64,000 nucleotides of DNA from Doryteuthis pealeii (GCA_023376005.1 CM042142.1:49282859-49346858); one strand, 5' to 3'; positions 25,131-36,397 are shown, counted from the stretch's first letter. Numbers and translations: made by a program. Notes: generated from the sequence alone by a model not told the origin.

Positions 25131-25180
25131 GATAGGGGTTTAGGGTTTAGGGTTAGGTTAGAGTTAGGGGTTAGGGTTAG
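25131..25180 (+). repeat. Interstitial telomere-like tract, right arm
   Basis: About seven degenerate TTAGGG/TTTAGGG/TTAGGGG units, mirroring 23358-23405. The orientation is TTAGGG running away from the axis. Confidence 0.6.
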
Positions 25181-25311
25181 TTTAATTGGAAAATAATGGT
25201 AGATTAATTAACAGATAAATCCATTCAGAGTGGTTTCCCCTTTTTTAGGTTAGTTATAGGAATAACGATTATTCTATCTAGAATATATTAAGACGAGTAT
25301 TAGTATAGATA

Positions 25312-25486
25312 ATAGAAGAAGAAGAAGAAGAAGAAGAAGAAAAGAAGAAGAAGAGAAGAAAGAGAAGAGAAAGAAGAGAGAGAAAAGAAAGAAGAAGAAG
25401 AAGAAGAAGAAGAAGAAAAAGAAAGAAAGAAGAGAAAGGAAAGAGAAAGAAGTAAGAGTAGAGTAGAGAGAGATAGTGTGTGTGGT

Positions 25487-25525
<39 letters not shown>

Positions 25526-25635
25526 TTAAAGAAACAAAAAAATAAGGAAACAAATGACACCGTTGGCAAGAAGAAGAAGAAGAAGAAGAAGAAGAAGAAG
25601 AAAGAAGAAGAAGAAGAAGAAGAAGAGAAGAACAA
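25312..25635. repeat. GAA/GA/GT simple-sequence block, right arm
   Basis: GAA trinucleotide runs (25312-25420 and 25569-25630) flank a GT run (about 25478-25520). Predicted long Ser/Phe or Lys/Glu frames here are microsatellite artefacts. Confidence 0.85.
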
Positions 25636-26039
25636 TAGTCTTCAGTTCATAAGATATTCTGTCTTGTGTAAAGATTTCGTCTATTTAGAATGCAATAAGA
25701 AAGTGATAACTAAAGAAATTGATCATCAACTTAATTCAAATGAACTTTATCTCCTTGAAAATCTCTCGTTCAGTTGCCCACACAGATGAAGCGTTTGTCC
25801 CTCACCCACCGCCCACCCACCCCGCCTCTCCGGAAAACATCGGAAAAGTCTATAACTTTTACCTACAGCTTTAGTTTGGTTTCGTCACGGCCTGTTGCAT
25901 GTTCCGAACAGTTGTTCCCAATGGCAACCACGAACTGGATATTGATCTTGAGAACCGGAAATATCACAAGAAAAGAATCAGGATAAGGGAGGCCACAAAA
26001 ACTCGTCTACAGAGAGCGTGTCATAGAATGTAATAAGAC

Positions 26040-26915
26040 TGATCTTTTCAGGTTGGGAAACCCTAATTGGAAACCCGTCCTATCGGCTTTGATGGTTTAG
26101 AATAACGCCGAATGCACCTCTGAAGAGGGGAAGGACCCCTAAACTGGGACCCACCTGTTGGTCGTTGGTGTTATCTGTAATGTTTAGGACGAAATTATGT
26201 AGGCTGAGCAGTCGATGACATTGGTCTTTACTCGGGCTTGACTAGTGGTCAGAGAGAGGCCCTCTCCGATCAACGGCTTGTTACGTCAAGCCCTACACCT
26301 ATATGACTGTCTCGACCTTTATTGCTGGTATGGCAAGCTCCCAAACATATTTTGAATCATGTATGTGCTAGAAGATGGTAGCTGAGGGTCTTAGTATCCT
26401 GGATATGACATTAACTGCATCTAGTGGTGAGATTCCAATTCTGGGGTTTGGGAAGTGGGAAGTACCCCTTCATTGCCATTACTCCCAGGTTCAACTCTGA
26501 CTCAAAGATTAGTAACCTGTTAGGGTCCCATCTATCGTTTAGAATCGATAAAAAATCAGTTTAAGAAAACTGTTTTTAAATGAATTTAATAAAATTGAAT
26601 ACCCAACAAGGAAGGAATACCTGTGGTAGTACCTTGGTCTTGTGTCTGTGTATGACGTTAAACTCTATCTTATGATGAAAGTTCAATTTTGGAGCTCTGA
26701 GAAAATGTGGGAGCACCCCTTCATCACCATTGATTCCAGGTCCTCTCTGACCAGAGTGGTAGTACCTGTTAGGATCCCATCTATGGGTTAAATAGAAAAA
26801 ACATGAGTTAAAATATGTATAAAAAATTGAGTACCTATCAAGAATGGATAAAACAAAACAGCATAAAATGACCCAATGAGGTTGACATGCCTTAAAATCA
26901 AACCAACAACCAACA
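26040..26915 (+). repeat. Long dispersed repeat B, right-arm copy 2
   Basis: This is among the longest copies of a repeat family also seen at 46995-47520 and 50385-50735. Landmarks in order are CTCTGAAGAGGGGAAGGACC, ACGTCAAGCCCTA, GGAGCACCCCTTCATCACC, TTAGGATCCCATCTATGGG and TTGACATGCCTTAAAA. It has no long open frame, so its class (SINE, 3-prime LINE tail or other) is unknown. Confidence 0.7.
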
Positions 26916-26964
26916 ACCCTTAATCTTCCTTGTGAGCTTCCTTTTATCTTATTCTTTATTCTTC

Positions 26965-27007
<43 letters not shown>

Positions 27008-28469
27008 GAATGTTCAGCTTTACTTTCGGTTTGGGTCTTCACCCCAAGATCTTGGATAAGGAAAGGTAGTGATTATATGCATTCTATGTATTTTGTTTTT
27101 GCTGCTCTTTTGGGTTATATTTTCCGTGTGCATTGATAATACTTCTCCTAAGGAGATAAGCAGTTCCACAAAGTGCATTTTTTTGTATTTCACATAGGCT
27201 TGATATAGCCAGGTATCACAATAAATTTTTGACTATTTGATTTTCAGTCAAGGTGCAACCAGAAAATATAAAAAAATACACAGTGGTTTTTTTTTTTTTT
27301 TTTGGTTTTTGTTATTTTTTGTTGTTTAATTCATTTATTTATTCATTTTGTTTGTTTGTGATTTTCCGTATTTTTTTGTGTTTTGTTGTTTTTTTACTAA
27401 ATTGACCGTTCATTACTTAATAGGGTGACAACTTAAGCAACAGCAGACACTGTAAAAAAGCTGTGTCCTTTGTTTATCAAAATGAGTTGATTCAGTATAA
27501 TAACCCGAAAGCGATCGGTATGTCGTAAAATAAACCAAAACCAACAACCAACTAAATCAGTCTCGTAGATTACATTGCATCGTGTAGTCTTTTGGAAGTC
27601 GAGACCTACTCGTCAGACATTTTTTTCACATAAAGTCTATCATGTAGAGTCTATAAAATGCTTTAACGGTGGTCATCAGTTTTCTCATGTCACTTAACGA
27701 GAGTTCTCAGGTCTCTCGTCTATTCCTGGAAGCTCGCAGATAATTTAAATGTTTTTCATTCTTTCGTACAGCTTTCTGATGTGTGCATGATCGCAATAAC
27801 CGGCCGTGGCACAAATAAAGAAAGAGAGAAAGAAAGCAAGAAAGGAGCAAAAAAAACACTAAAGAAAATATACTGGGCCCATTTTTATGTCTTTAATGCT
27901 TTTGATACAGTATTATTATTAGTGCTGTTGTTACTGTTGGTTCTGCTGATGTTGTCGTCATTATTATTATTATTATTATATATTATTATATTCATTATTT
28001 ATTTGTTGTCGCGTCCTGTTAGGGGTGCGTTCGAGGCCACGCTGATACACTCAACTTAATTGATGGGAGATTTATGGCTCGCAGGTGGAAATTGATGCCA
28101 CACTCGCTACATTTTTAGAGGAAACATATGGCTAAGTAACTGAGCAACTATCATTTCTCCATAATTATGTACTTAAGACAGGAATTGTCTCACCGACGAA
28201 GAAGAAGATGAGAGATGAAATGAAGAAGAAGACGGAAAATGATTAGCCGAGTCATCGTTCTTTTATATTATTTATGCAACTCTTGTTTTTTCAGATGTAG
28301 AAAATTTGACGAAACGCTAGCCAACGATGGCTTGATCTCAAACTGAAACTATAAAAAAACAAAGAGGATTTAACTTGGTATGTTCATCCCCGATGCCGAG
28401 TTTAATTGCTTCTCTTCAATTTCTCTTTTACTCATTCTAAAATAATTCAGAAAACAAACTGATACTATT

Positions 28470-28990
28470 TCATTAATACGCGAAGTGCGATCAAAAACTA
28501 TCGAGACTTAATTATTGTGGAGTCAGAATTTTAGAGTTGGAGTCTTTAACTCGGATCGGAGTTGTAAGCAATTAAGGGGTCGATAAAATTATATACCGAC
28601 TAGTTGAAATTACACTTTATATGGACCTAGTTTAGTCAGTAAAGTTATACAGTGCACAGTGATACTATTGGATAATACACGAAGTGTGATTAAAAATTAA
28701 GTCGGAGTCTTGGAGTTGGAGTCTTGAAGTCAGTCTGAGTCTTGGAGTCGGAGTCGTAGGCAATTAAGGGGTCATTTGAGTCGGAGTCAGTAAAACTATA
28801 TCGGCTCCAGTTGAATTTACACTTTATATGGACCTAGTTTAGTCAGTAAAGTTATGCAGTGCACAGTGATACTATTGGATAATACACGAAGTGTGATTAA
28901 AAACTGTCCAGACTTAATTACCCAGGGTTGTAGTCGGTGTCGGTGTCGGAATCCTGAAGTCGAGTCGGAAGCAATTAAGGAGTCACATAT
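28470..28990. repeat. GGAGTC-rich tandem repeat, about 200-bp period, right arm
   Basis: The marker CACGAAGTGTGATTAAAAA recurs about every 200 bp (near 28480 in variant form, 28678 and 28883), with CTTTATATGGACCTAGTTTAG in each unit. It mirrors 19480-20015. Confidence 0.8.
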
Positions 28991-29099
28991 ACCCGACTTC
29001 GTATGTCATTAAAACAAAGATACAGAAACCTATTTGTATTCATGTGCAAAAAATCTCTAAAGAAACAACTACACAAAATATATGAATGTACAACGAATG

Positions 29100-29575
29100 C
29101 GATTACCTAACCTCTAGGTATAATATAACCCTAGACGGGTTGACATGCCGTTAAAATCAATCGTCCGAATTCACTGGTGTCGCCCTATATGACTGTCCCT
29201 ACGCTATTAGGCTTTTGGTAAGCCCCAACCATTTTTATTATGTATGTACTAGAAGGCGGTGGTTGAGGGTGTTGGTGTCCTGTGTATGACGTTAAACTCT
29301 ATCTGATGATGAAGTTCAAATTTTGGAGCTCTGAGAAATGTGGAGCACCCCTTCATCACCATTGATTCCTGGTCCTCTCTGACCCGGATTTGTAGTACCT
29401 GTTAGGATCCCAGCTATGGATTAAATAGAAAAACATGAATTTTAAAAAATGTCTTTAAAAAATTGAGTTTAAAAATTGAGGACCCTTCAAAAATGAATTA
29501 AACAAAAACGCCTTCGGTATAAAATGACCCAATGGGTTGACATGCCGTAAAACCTAACCAACCAACCAACCAACC
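29100..29575 (+). repeat. Long dispersed repeat B, right-arm copy 1
   Basis: Contains GGGTTGACATGCCGTTAAAA near 29137 and a second TTGACATGCCGTAAAAC end near 29540, followed by a (CCAA)n run. The body matches the other copies. Two terminal blocks in one copy suggest a composite or dimeric insertion. Confidence 0.7.
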
Positions 29576-29587
29576 AACCAAACTTGT

Positions 29588-29845
29588 GCTGTATCTTGAG
29601 TACATGTACTTTCGACTTTCATTGGCCATCGACAAGGATGTGGGTACGACCACGCCATATAGTATATTATGAATTCTGTGATCATTGAATGCTTTGAATA
29701 AGAGTGTCAACTGCGTGCAACGAATGCTCCCATTCAAAACAGTCAATTATTACAGAATACATTGTATAGTATATGGCGTGGTCGTACCCACATCAGTGAC
29801 AATGGTCAACGAAGGTCGAAAGTATATGTACTCGAGATAAAACAC
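29588..29845. repeat. Foldback hairpin element, right-arm copy
   Basis: The left half (GTACATGTACTTTCGACTTTC, ACGCCATATAGTATATTATG) pairs with the right half (CATTGTATAGTATATGGCGT, GAAAGTATATGTACTCGAGA). It folds into an imperfect hairpin about 258 bp long with no open frame. Confidence 0.7.
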
Positions 29846-29975
29846 CAGGGATTTTGGACAATTATTATACAGCCTTCATTGTCATCTGCGACATCTCCCT
29901 CGTGAACATGAAATGGTTAATAAAAAACTCAACTCTAAATCCTCGTCTGTCATCTTTTTAGATATTTGTCTACTG

Positions 29976-29977
<2 letters not shown>

Positions 29978-30011
<34 letters not shown>

Positions 30012-30015
30012 ACAC

Positions 30016-30058
<43 letters not shown>

Positions 30059-30070
30059 ATTATATATATA
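29978..30070. repeat. (CA)n / (TA)n microsatellite
   Basis: A CA run of about 15 units is followed by TA-rich sequence. It mirrors about 18418-18510. Confidence 0.85.
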
Positions 30071-30469
30071 AATATTCAATAGATTTGTTTAAAAATAATG
30101 GAATTCTTATGGTTTGAAGTCTTTTCTTTTTTTCTTTCAAGTTTTCTAACAATTTTTTGTGTGTTATTATTTTGAAAGGCGTTAATGAATTGTCCGAAAG
30201 AGTTTTCATAAGTAATCCAAGAACTGTCATTTATTTTCTGAAATATTATCAAGGCTGATTATTATTTGTCTAAACTATTGTTTTGTTTTTGTCGCTAAGT
30301 TGACCTTAAATAACGCTGGCGGTTTTTTTTTTAATATATTTAACGAGCTACGCAAACGTGATTTAGAATTTAAAAAATGTTCTATCTATTTAAAGCATTT
30401 TAGAATGTTATCGCTGGTTTCATATTTAATTCTATTGATAGTAGATTATTTAGTTAAATATTCACAGTT

Positions 30470-31270
30470 ATGTGTAGAAATATAGTTAAATATAGTCAGG
30501 TGTATGTGTAGAAATATAGTCAAATAGTCAAATTTATGTGTCGAAATATATATAAATATATTTGAATTTATATATAGAAATATAGTCAAATTTATTTGTA
30601 GAAATATAGTAAAATATAGTTAAGTTTTTGTATAAATATAGGCACATATAATCAAATTCATAAACAGAAATATAATCAAATAGTCAAATATATATGTAGA
30701 AATATAGTCAAATTCATGTGTCGAAATATATAAAGATATAGTGAAATTTATAAGTAGAAATATAGGCAAATTTATTTGTAGAAATATAGTAAATATAGTC
30801 AAGTTTTGTGTATGAATGTAGGCAAATATAATCAAATTCATAAGCAGAAATATAATCAAATAGTCAAATATATATGAGAAATATAGTCAAATTCATGTGT
30901 CGAAATATATAAAGATATAGTGAAATTTATAAGTAGAAATTAGGCAAATTTATTTGTAGAAATATAGTAAAATATAGTCAAGTTTGTGTATAATATAGGC
31001 ACATATAATCAAATTCATAAGCAGAAATATAATCAAATAGTCAAATATATATGTAGAAATATAGTCAAATTCATGTGTCGAAATATATAAAGATATAGTG
31101 AAATTTATAAGTAGAAATATAGGCAAATTTATTTGTAGAAATATAGTAAAATATAGTCAAGTTTGTGTATGAATATGAAATAATCAAATTTATGAGCAGA
31201 AATATAGTCAAATATAGTCAAATTTATGTGTAGCATGATAGTTAAATATAGTCAAATTGTTTCTGTGATT
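30470..31270. repeat. Higher-order minisatellite, right-arm copy
   Basis: The motif AAATTTATTTGTAGAAATATAG recurs near 30588, 30769, 30947 and 31124, giving a higher-order unit of about 180 bp. Each unit is built from shorter sub-units sharing AGAAATATAGTCAAATT. It is more regular than the left-arm version. Apparent protein frames (for example minus strand 30620-30859) are translations of the repeat. Confidence 0.85.
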
Positions 31271-32060
31271 AACTAAAGATCGTAGCGTGCGCCAATTGTT
31301 TATTGAAAAAAAAATGTAGAAGAAGAAGAAAGGGGAAAAAAATGATAAAATATCGAATTTTGTCCAATTCATTTGTAAATCAGTCAGTCATATTTGATTA
31401 TTTGATTTTCTCAACAGCGATGATTCTATTGCAGCAGGTGAAAATCGTTACTGAATCACTGACTTTGGTTAACTTAAAAATCTCTTAGGATTTTGAAACC
31501 AGATCTGACAATGCCCTGACAAGTGCTACTAATCTCCTCCCTTGCATATATATTCTGTCAGCCCCCACCCCGACCCCCGGGGGGCTACGACATGCCCGGG
31601 CGTCTCTTACTGCGGCTTTTCCGTTTTTGTTTGTGTTTGGCGATCGTGAGGAAGTAAATCAATGAGATTATTATGGCTTGTTTTCCGTTATTGCATTGCC
31701 TCTCCTGTATGCCGGCTTGCATCCAAAGAAGCGTTTAAACTTCGTCAGTCGCTAATTTTATGGAAATAGTCGAAATAAATACCACAATAGCGCATGGACA
31801 CACATGAGGCTGGACACATCAAGGAGAAGAGGAGGAGATTTTATTGATCTGCGGTGATTATTTCCTATTCTGATGTAATAAATCGATTATCGAATAAAAT
31901 TCATATCAACCAATCTAACGAATTACTCGTGTCACTTTGAGGGGCGGGGGGGGGCTCAAATGTAAAATGTAATTTTTGTTTGTTTTTGTTTTAACCTTTT
32001 AAACAATTAACAAGAAACCTCGATTTATTACAGATAGAGTACTCATTTTTTTTTTTTTTA

Positions 32061-32660
32061 GAGCCAGTTTAGCTCAGTTGGTAGAGCATCCGCCCAGAAA
32101 AGGCAAGATTCCGGGTTCGATACCGGCCCTCGCTTACGGCCGTATGAAACTTTTGTTTGTTTTAAACTTTTAAACAATTAACAAGAAGCCTCGATTTATT
32201 ACAGATAGAGTACTCTTCTTTTTTTTTTCTTTTTTTTTTTTTAGAGCCGGTTTAGCTCAGTCGGTAGATCATCCGCCCAGGAGCTGCAAGATTTCGGGTT
32301 CGATACCAGCACTCGCTTATCGTCGTATGAAACTCTTTTTTGTTTGTTTTAACCTTTTAATTAATTAACAAAGAGCGTCGATTTATTATATATAGAGTAC
32401 TCTGTTTTAGAGCTGGTTTAGCTCAGTCGGTAGAGCATCCGCCCAGGAGCGGCAAGGTTTCAGGTTCGATACCGGCCCTCGCTTATTGTCGTATGAAACT
32501 CTTTTTGGTTGGTTTGTTTTAATCTTTTAAACAATTAACAAAAAGCGTCGATTTATTATAGGTAGGACACTCTGTTTTAGAGCCGGTTTAGCTCATACAG
32601 TAGGGCATACACCTAAGAGCCGCAAGGTTCTGAGTTCGATATTGATCCCACGCCAATTCA
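32061..32660 (+). repeat. Tandem array of four tRNA-like (Pol III promoter) units
   Basis: Four direct units start near 32061, 32244, 32409 and 32579. Each has GCCGGTTTAGCTCAGTCGG-like A-box sequence and GGTTCGATACCGGCCCTCGC-like B-box sequence about 35 bp apart, followed by a shared spacer (GTATGAAACTC... then AACAATTAACAA...CGATTTATTA...GAGTACTCT). Stem pairing is poor, so these are tRNA-derived SINE heads and not tRNA genes. Unit 4 has degraded boxes. Confidence 0.8.
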
Positions 32661-32663
32661 GCG

Positions 32664-32669
32664 TATAAT

Positions 32670-32738
<69 letters not shown>
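32664..32738. repeat. (CA)n / (TA)n microsatellite
   Basis: A short CA run then about 25 TA units. The mirrored tract lies at about 15530-15590. Confidence 0.9.
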
Positions 32739-32739
<1 letters not shown>

Positions 32740-33084
32740 TTTAATTACCCATAATCTATATAGAAAACAAAGCACTCCAAGCGATTTAACCAGAAGATGG
32801 TTTTCACTCAACAGATGGACTTGCCACTTTTCAGTACATTTTTCTTCTTTCATGGCTTGTCAAACACTTTGAAATCTTGTTTAAAAGAATTTCTAAAAAC
32901 AATTTCTTCCAAAAGTACATTTCCTCCGGACGATGACCTAAGGTTGAAATAAAGTCCTGAAAACAATTACAAAAAAAGAATAAATAACATAATAGAAATA
33001 TTCCTGTTTGTCTTATCACTTTGTGTTATTGCTAAAAACTGCCACAAAGAGAAGAAGGATAGAAAAGAAGAAAATTAAAAAAAG

Positions 33085-33089
<5 letters not shown>

Positions 33090-33141
<52 letters not shown>

Positions 33142-33470
33142 AGGTGTGTCATAAAAGTATCGAGATTGAAGCTGTATTTTCCAAGACAGAAATGAACAAT
33201 GAATAGAAGGTTATTTTTTTAGAATACAAGGTGTGTCATAAAAGTATCAAGATTGAAGCTGTATTTACGAGATAGAATGAAACAATGAATGAAAACGTAT
33301 TTTTTTTTTAGAATACAAGGTGTATCATAAAAGTATCGAGATTGAAGCTGTATTTACAAAGATAGAAATGAACAATGAATGGAACGTTGATTTTTTTTTC
33401 AGAATACAAGGTGTGTCAAAAAGTACAAAGAATTTCGATACTTTTTTGACACACATTATATATTAATCTC
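33090..33470 (+). repeat. TA microsatellite and tandem array of mariner-like ends
   Basis: After a TA run (33090-33138), the motif ACAAGGTGTGTCATAAAAGTA repeats at about 33139, 33226, 33315 and 33406 with a period of 87-91 bp. The last copy faces an inverted partner (GATACTTTTTTGACACAC, about 33437-33454), giving an inverted-repeat pair like the two ends of a mariner-type element with almost nothing between them. No transposase is present. Confidence 0.7.
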
Positions 33471-33479
33471 TACCACTTT

Positions 33480-33670
33480 TTACAAAAAGTTCATTTTCTT
33501 CTAATTCAAACATGCCAGATTTTTATTATCTTTAATAGAATGTTATACAATCGAAACTGATATTATTAGCTATTATCTATTACCCAACTCTACAACATTA
33601 AATCTCTGTAACCAAAAGTGTAAATATATAACAGTCTTAAAATATGTACACCCCTTCACAAATTTCTCTA
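33480..33670 (+). repeat. Dispersed repeat E, copy 1
   Basis: It is similar in the same orientation to 62630-62800. Shared blocks include TATTACCCAACTCTACAACATT here and TATTACCGAACTCTACACCATT there, then a block ending in TACACCCCT. The class is unknown. Confidence 0.55.
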
Positions 33671-33678
33671 CAGTAAGT

Positions 33679-34423
33679 ACCGTGTTTCCCCGAAAATAAG
33701 ATAAGGCTTATATTAATTTTCACTCCAAAATATAACACTCGGGCTTATTCTTCATATATCGAAAAACGACATTACGAAGTAGAAAATTACGAAATTTCCA
33801 AATAAACAGAAATTACGAAAAACGATTTACATTCATTTAACACTAGCAGCGGCTACCCGGCGTCGCCTGGGTAAAGGGGGATTTTTAAGTTAGTCCCGCA
33901 GATCCATTATTACTGACTCGGGAGTTGAATCCTCGTGGGATGCCCCATTTAAATCCCTATGTAAAAAAATAGACCTTACATTGATCCAGCTACTCTGAAA
34001 AGAAATGTTAATGTCTACTATCTAAAATATTAAATGGAAAAAAAATTCATGCTGTTATGATTTAAATTTTATTTTTTTAATTATCTTCACGAATATAAAT
34101 CAAATCTCTATTATTTTTGCTCAAAAACCAAGCCCTGGTGATATTTAACGTGTATATATATTTACTTTGTCGTTAATTGTTTTATTTTTTAAGTTTACTC
34201 CGGACATACATATAGACACAACTGCCCTTTATATATGTATAGATTAATATGTTCTTTGATTCAAAAACTCATTAATGCGATTGTGAAGAATGCTTATTTC
34301 ATTCGTCTGTCTACCGCTCTCAAATAGGGCTTATTTTAAGGGAAGGGCTTATATTAAAATCATCCTGAAATATCACGCTAGGTCTTATTTTGCTGGTAGT
34401 CCTTATTTTAGGGGGAACACGTT
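33679..34423. mobile_element. Element with CGTGTTTCCCC-type inverted ends, with a nested repeat
   Basis: The left end reads ACCGTGTTTCCCCGAAAATAAG and the right end is its imperfect inverse (CTTATTTTAGGGGGAACACG). Blocks of the type GGGCTTATTTT recur at both ends. In the middle (about 33843-34247) sits a separate repeat that starts GCGGCTACCCGGCGTCGCC and ends GGACATACATATAGACACAA, also found at 37015-38005. No transposase is visible, so this looks non-autonomous. Confidence 0.6.
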
Positions 34424-34529
34424 ATATTTTTAAACTAACTTTGATTTTTTTCTCCCTTTTTTACAGTTTCATTGCTGTAGAGTTTGGTTATAGATTATAC
34501 CTAATAATATCCGTTTTGTGTCTATAATG

Positions 34530-34912
34530 TTCTACTAGAGATGATAAAAAACCTGATATTAATAAGTATTTGCTGTTCAGGTATTTAAAGATGTCTGCAA
34601 GAGGGACATGAAGACATGCCACATCAATATCAACACATGGGAGGCTTGTGCAGAAGACCGTACGACCTGGCGCCTCCTCATCAAACAAGGAACGAAAAGG
34701 AGTGAAAAAGAGAGGAAAGAAGCCGCCGTAGAAAAGAGAACCATAAGGAGGGAGAGACAACTGCATCTCCAGCAAGAATCCCCGTTTGTTTGCAATCACT
34801 GCACCAGAGATTGCCATTCAAAAATTGGTCTGTTCAGCCACTCACGCAGTTGCAGATAAAAACAAATTGGACACTACGCCATCGTCTTTAGTAGACGGAA
34901 GGGTGCCAACAA
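34530..34912 (+). mobile_element. RTE-like LINE C-terminus with zinc-finger-like tail and 3-prime end
   Basis: The frame from about 34572 encodes a basic segment (pattern TWEACAEDRTTWRLLIKQGTK, then a run of charged residues) and ends in a C-x2-C ... H-x4-C finger (CNHCTRDCHSKIGLFSHSRSC) before a stop at 34857-34859. This resembles the terminal portion of LINE endonuclease-reverse transcriptases common in molluscs. The downstream sequence to about 34912 recurs at 45800-45905, marking the element's 3-prime untranslated end. Only the last 90 or so residues are present. Confidence 0.65.
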
Positions 34913-35230
34913 CAGCTGGTCGGTCTAGTCTGGCGTGTCCATGTGTAGGTGTCCAGAGGAGAACGTCACTTATGAGTTCATTCTTACTTTTCCAGCAGTG
35001 TCCAGCGTGTCTTGTTCGTCTTGGATGATTTGTGTGATAGTAGGCAAGTGGCCATACAGTTGATATTTTATGGAGTGCTTCTCCCAGCATCTTCACACAG
35101 CATCCTTGTGTAGTTCTCATCTAGCCTTTTTCCAAAGTGTTTCGTTAAAGTCCATATGTTATAGCCATACGGTAGCACTGACGCGGTTACAGCCTGGGTG
35201 AATTCTCGCTTTATCTTATCAGAGATATCA
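34913..35230 (-). mobile_element. RTE-like LINE reverse-transcriptase tail, minus strand
   Basis: The minus strand encodes, across frameshifts, a segment like TASVLPYGYNIWTLTKHFGKRLDENYTRMLC and then [28 protein letters not shown]. These match the well-known C-terminal part of RTE-like LINE polymerases. It abuts the preceding plus-strand LINE 3-prime end tail to tail. Confidence 0.7.
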
Positions 35231-35384
35231 CTGAGAATATAACATAAATAACTAAGGGAGTTGGGACGTTGGTGGTGACGACGTTTTGGTTACAAACAGA
35301 CACATAATTTCCATTATAATAAAAGTGTTTACTATAAATTTATTGGTAATCGGAATATTTGCAACATAAATGAGAGTAACCTCC

Positions 35385-35690
35385 CTTTGTTTATTTCACT
35401 TTGAGGAAGCCATATATTTTTGTCGGCCATTTTTATTTCACCGTAAATCTACACTGAAAATACGAATTTGTTCGAATCAATACAACTGCATGTTTTAACA
35501 CGAAAATATCATAAAATGTATACTTAATAACAATTAAGTTCATTTCAAATGATGCGCAAGCACAATTAAGAACACATTTTATGATATTTTCGTGTTAAAA
35601 CATGCAGTTGTATTGATTCGAACAAATTCGTATTTTCCGTGTAGATTTACGGTGAAATGAAAGTGGCTTTTTATGGCAAACATCCCACCC
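35385..35690. repeat. Foldback hairpin element
   Basis: The arms are near-perfect inverses: GAACAAATTCGTATTTTCCG (right) pairs with the left block reading CTGAAAATACGAATTTGTTC, and ATTTTATGATATTTTCGTGT pairs with ACACGAAAATATCATAAAAT. The loop is about 55 bp. A partial second copy lies at 35835-36110. Confidence 0.8.
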
Positions 35691-35704
35691 TTTTATAATA
35701 TATA

Positions 35705-36300
35705 CTTTAACAACTCCCGGCACGAGTAGGATGCAACACAAGGTCAATTTCTTAAGCGGAGTTTAACAGGTTTCAATTCAGAGTTTTCCTTCTCCTAGAC
35801 TGGTTACCTAACCAAGGTGATAATCTAAAGATTAAACTACATAAATGAGAGTAACCATCCCTTGTTTCTTTCACTTTGAGGAAGCCTTAATAACAATTAA
35901 GTTCATCTAAAATAATGCGCAAACGCAATTAATAACACATTTTATGATATTTTCGTGTTAAAACATGCAGTTGTATTGATTCGAACAAATTCGTTTTGTT
36001 TCAGTGTAGATTTAAAGTGAAATGAAAATGGCAAACCAAAACATATGGCTTCCTCAAAGTGAAATAAACAAGGGGAGGCTACTCTCATTTATGTAGCTAA
36101 TGTTCAGATTACCACCAAGGTTAGGTAACCAGTCGGTCCAACTATTTACCGATACATGGAGGGATAATATTTGGATTCATACCCTTCCCAGGGGTATTAG
36201 CGCTATAGGAAATGCAAGCAACCTCGTCTAGAATTTGAACTCGTCTTTCCGTGTCCATTTCCTACGACGGTGACCATTACACCAGGCGCCCCATCCACTT
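35705..36300 (-). repeat. tRNA-derived SINE interrupted by a foldback element
   Basis: The minus-strand SINE body lies at 35705-35825 and its tRNA-like head at about 36115-36300 (reversed B box near GAATTTGAACTC, reversed A box near ACCATTACACCAGGCGCC). Between them is a half copy of the hairpin element of 35385-35690. The SINE segment CTAACCAAGGT appears inverted on the far side (ACCTTGGT at about 36114-36121), so the insertion also duplicated a piece of the SINE in inverted orientation. Confidence 0.6.
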
Positions 36301-36397
36301 TTTTATCATATGGGTGCTATAATGTGGTGGCTGAGGGACAACCACCTGTATTCATTAATACACATGAAGTTAATGAAAATTATTTATTAGATAAATC

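Noticed and set aside
25300..25635. Poly-Ser/poly-Phe membrane protein
   Set aside because: A translation of GAA/TTC and GT/CA simple repeats only.
32061..32660. Functional tRNA gene cluster
   Set aside because: A and B boxes are present, but the acceptor and anticodon stems do not pair convincingly and the units share a SINE-like spacer. tRNAscan-type scoring would be decisive.
34608..34859. A host zinc-finger gene
   Set aside because: The single finger with its basic upstream segment is the terminal part of RTE-like LINE proteins, and its 3-prime sequence recurs at 45800-45905 beside another LINE fragment.
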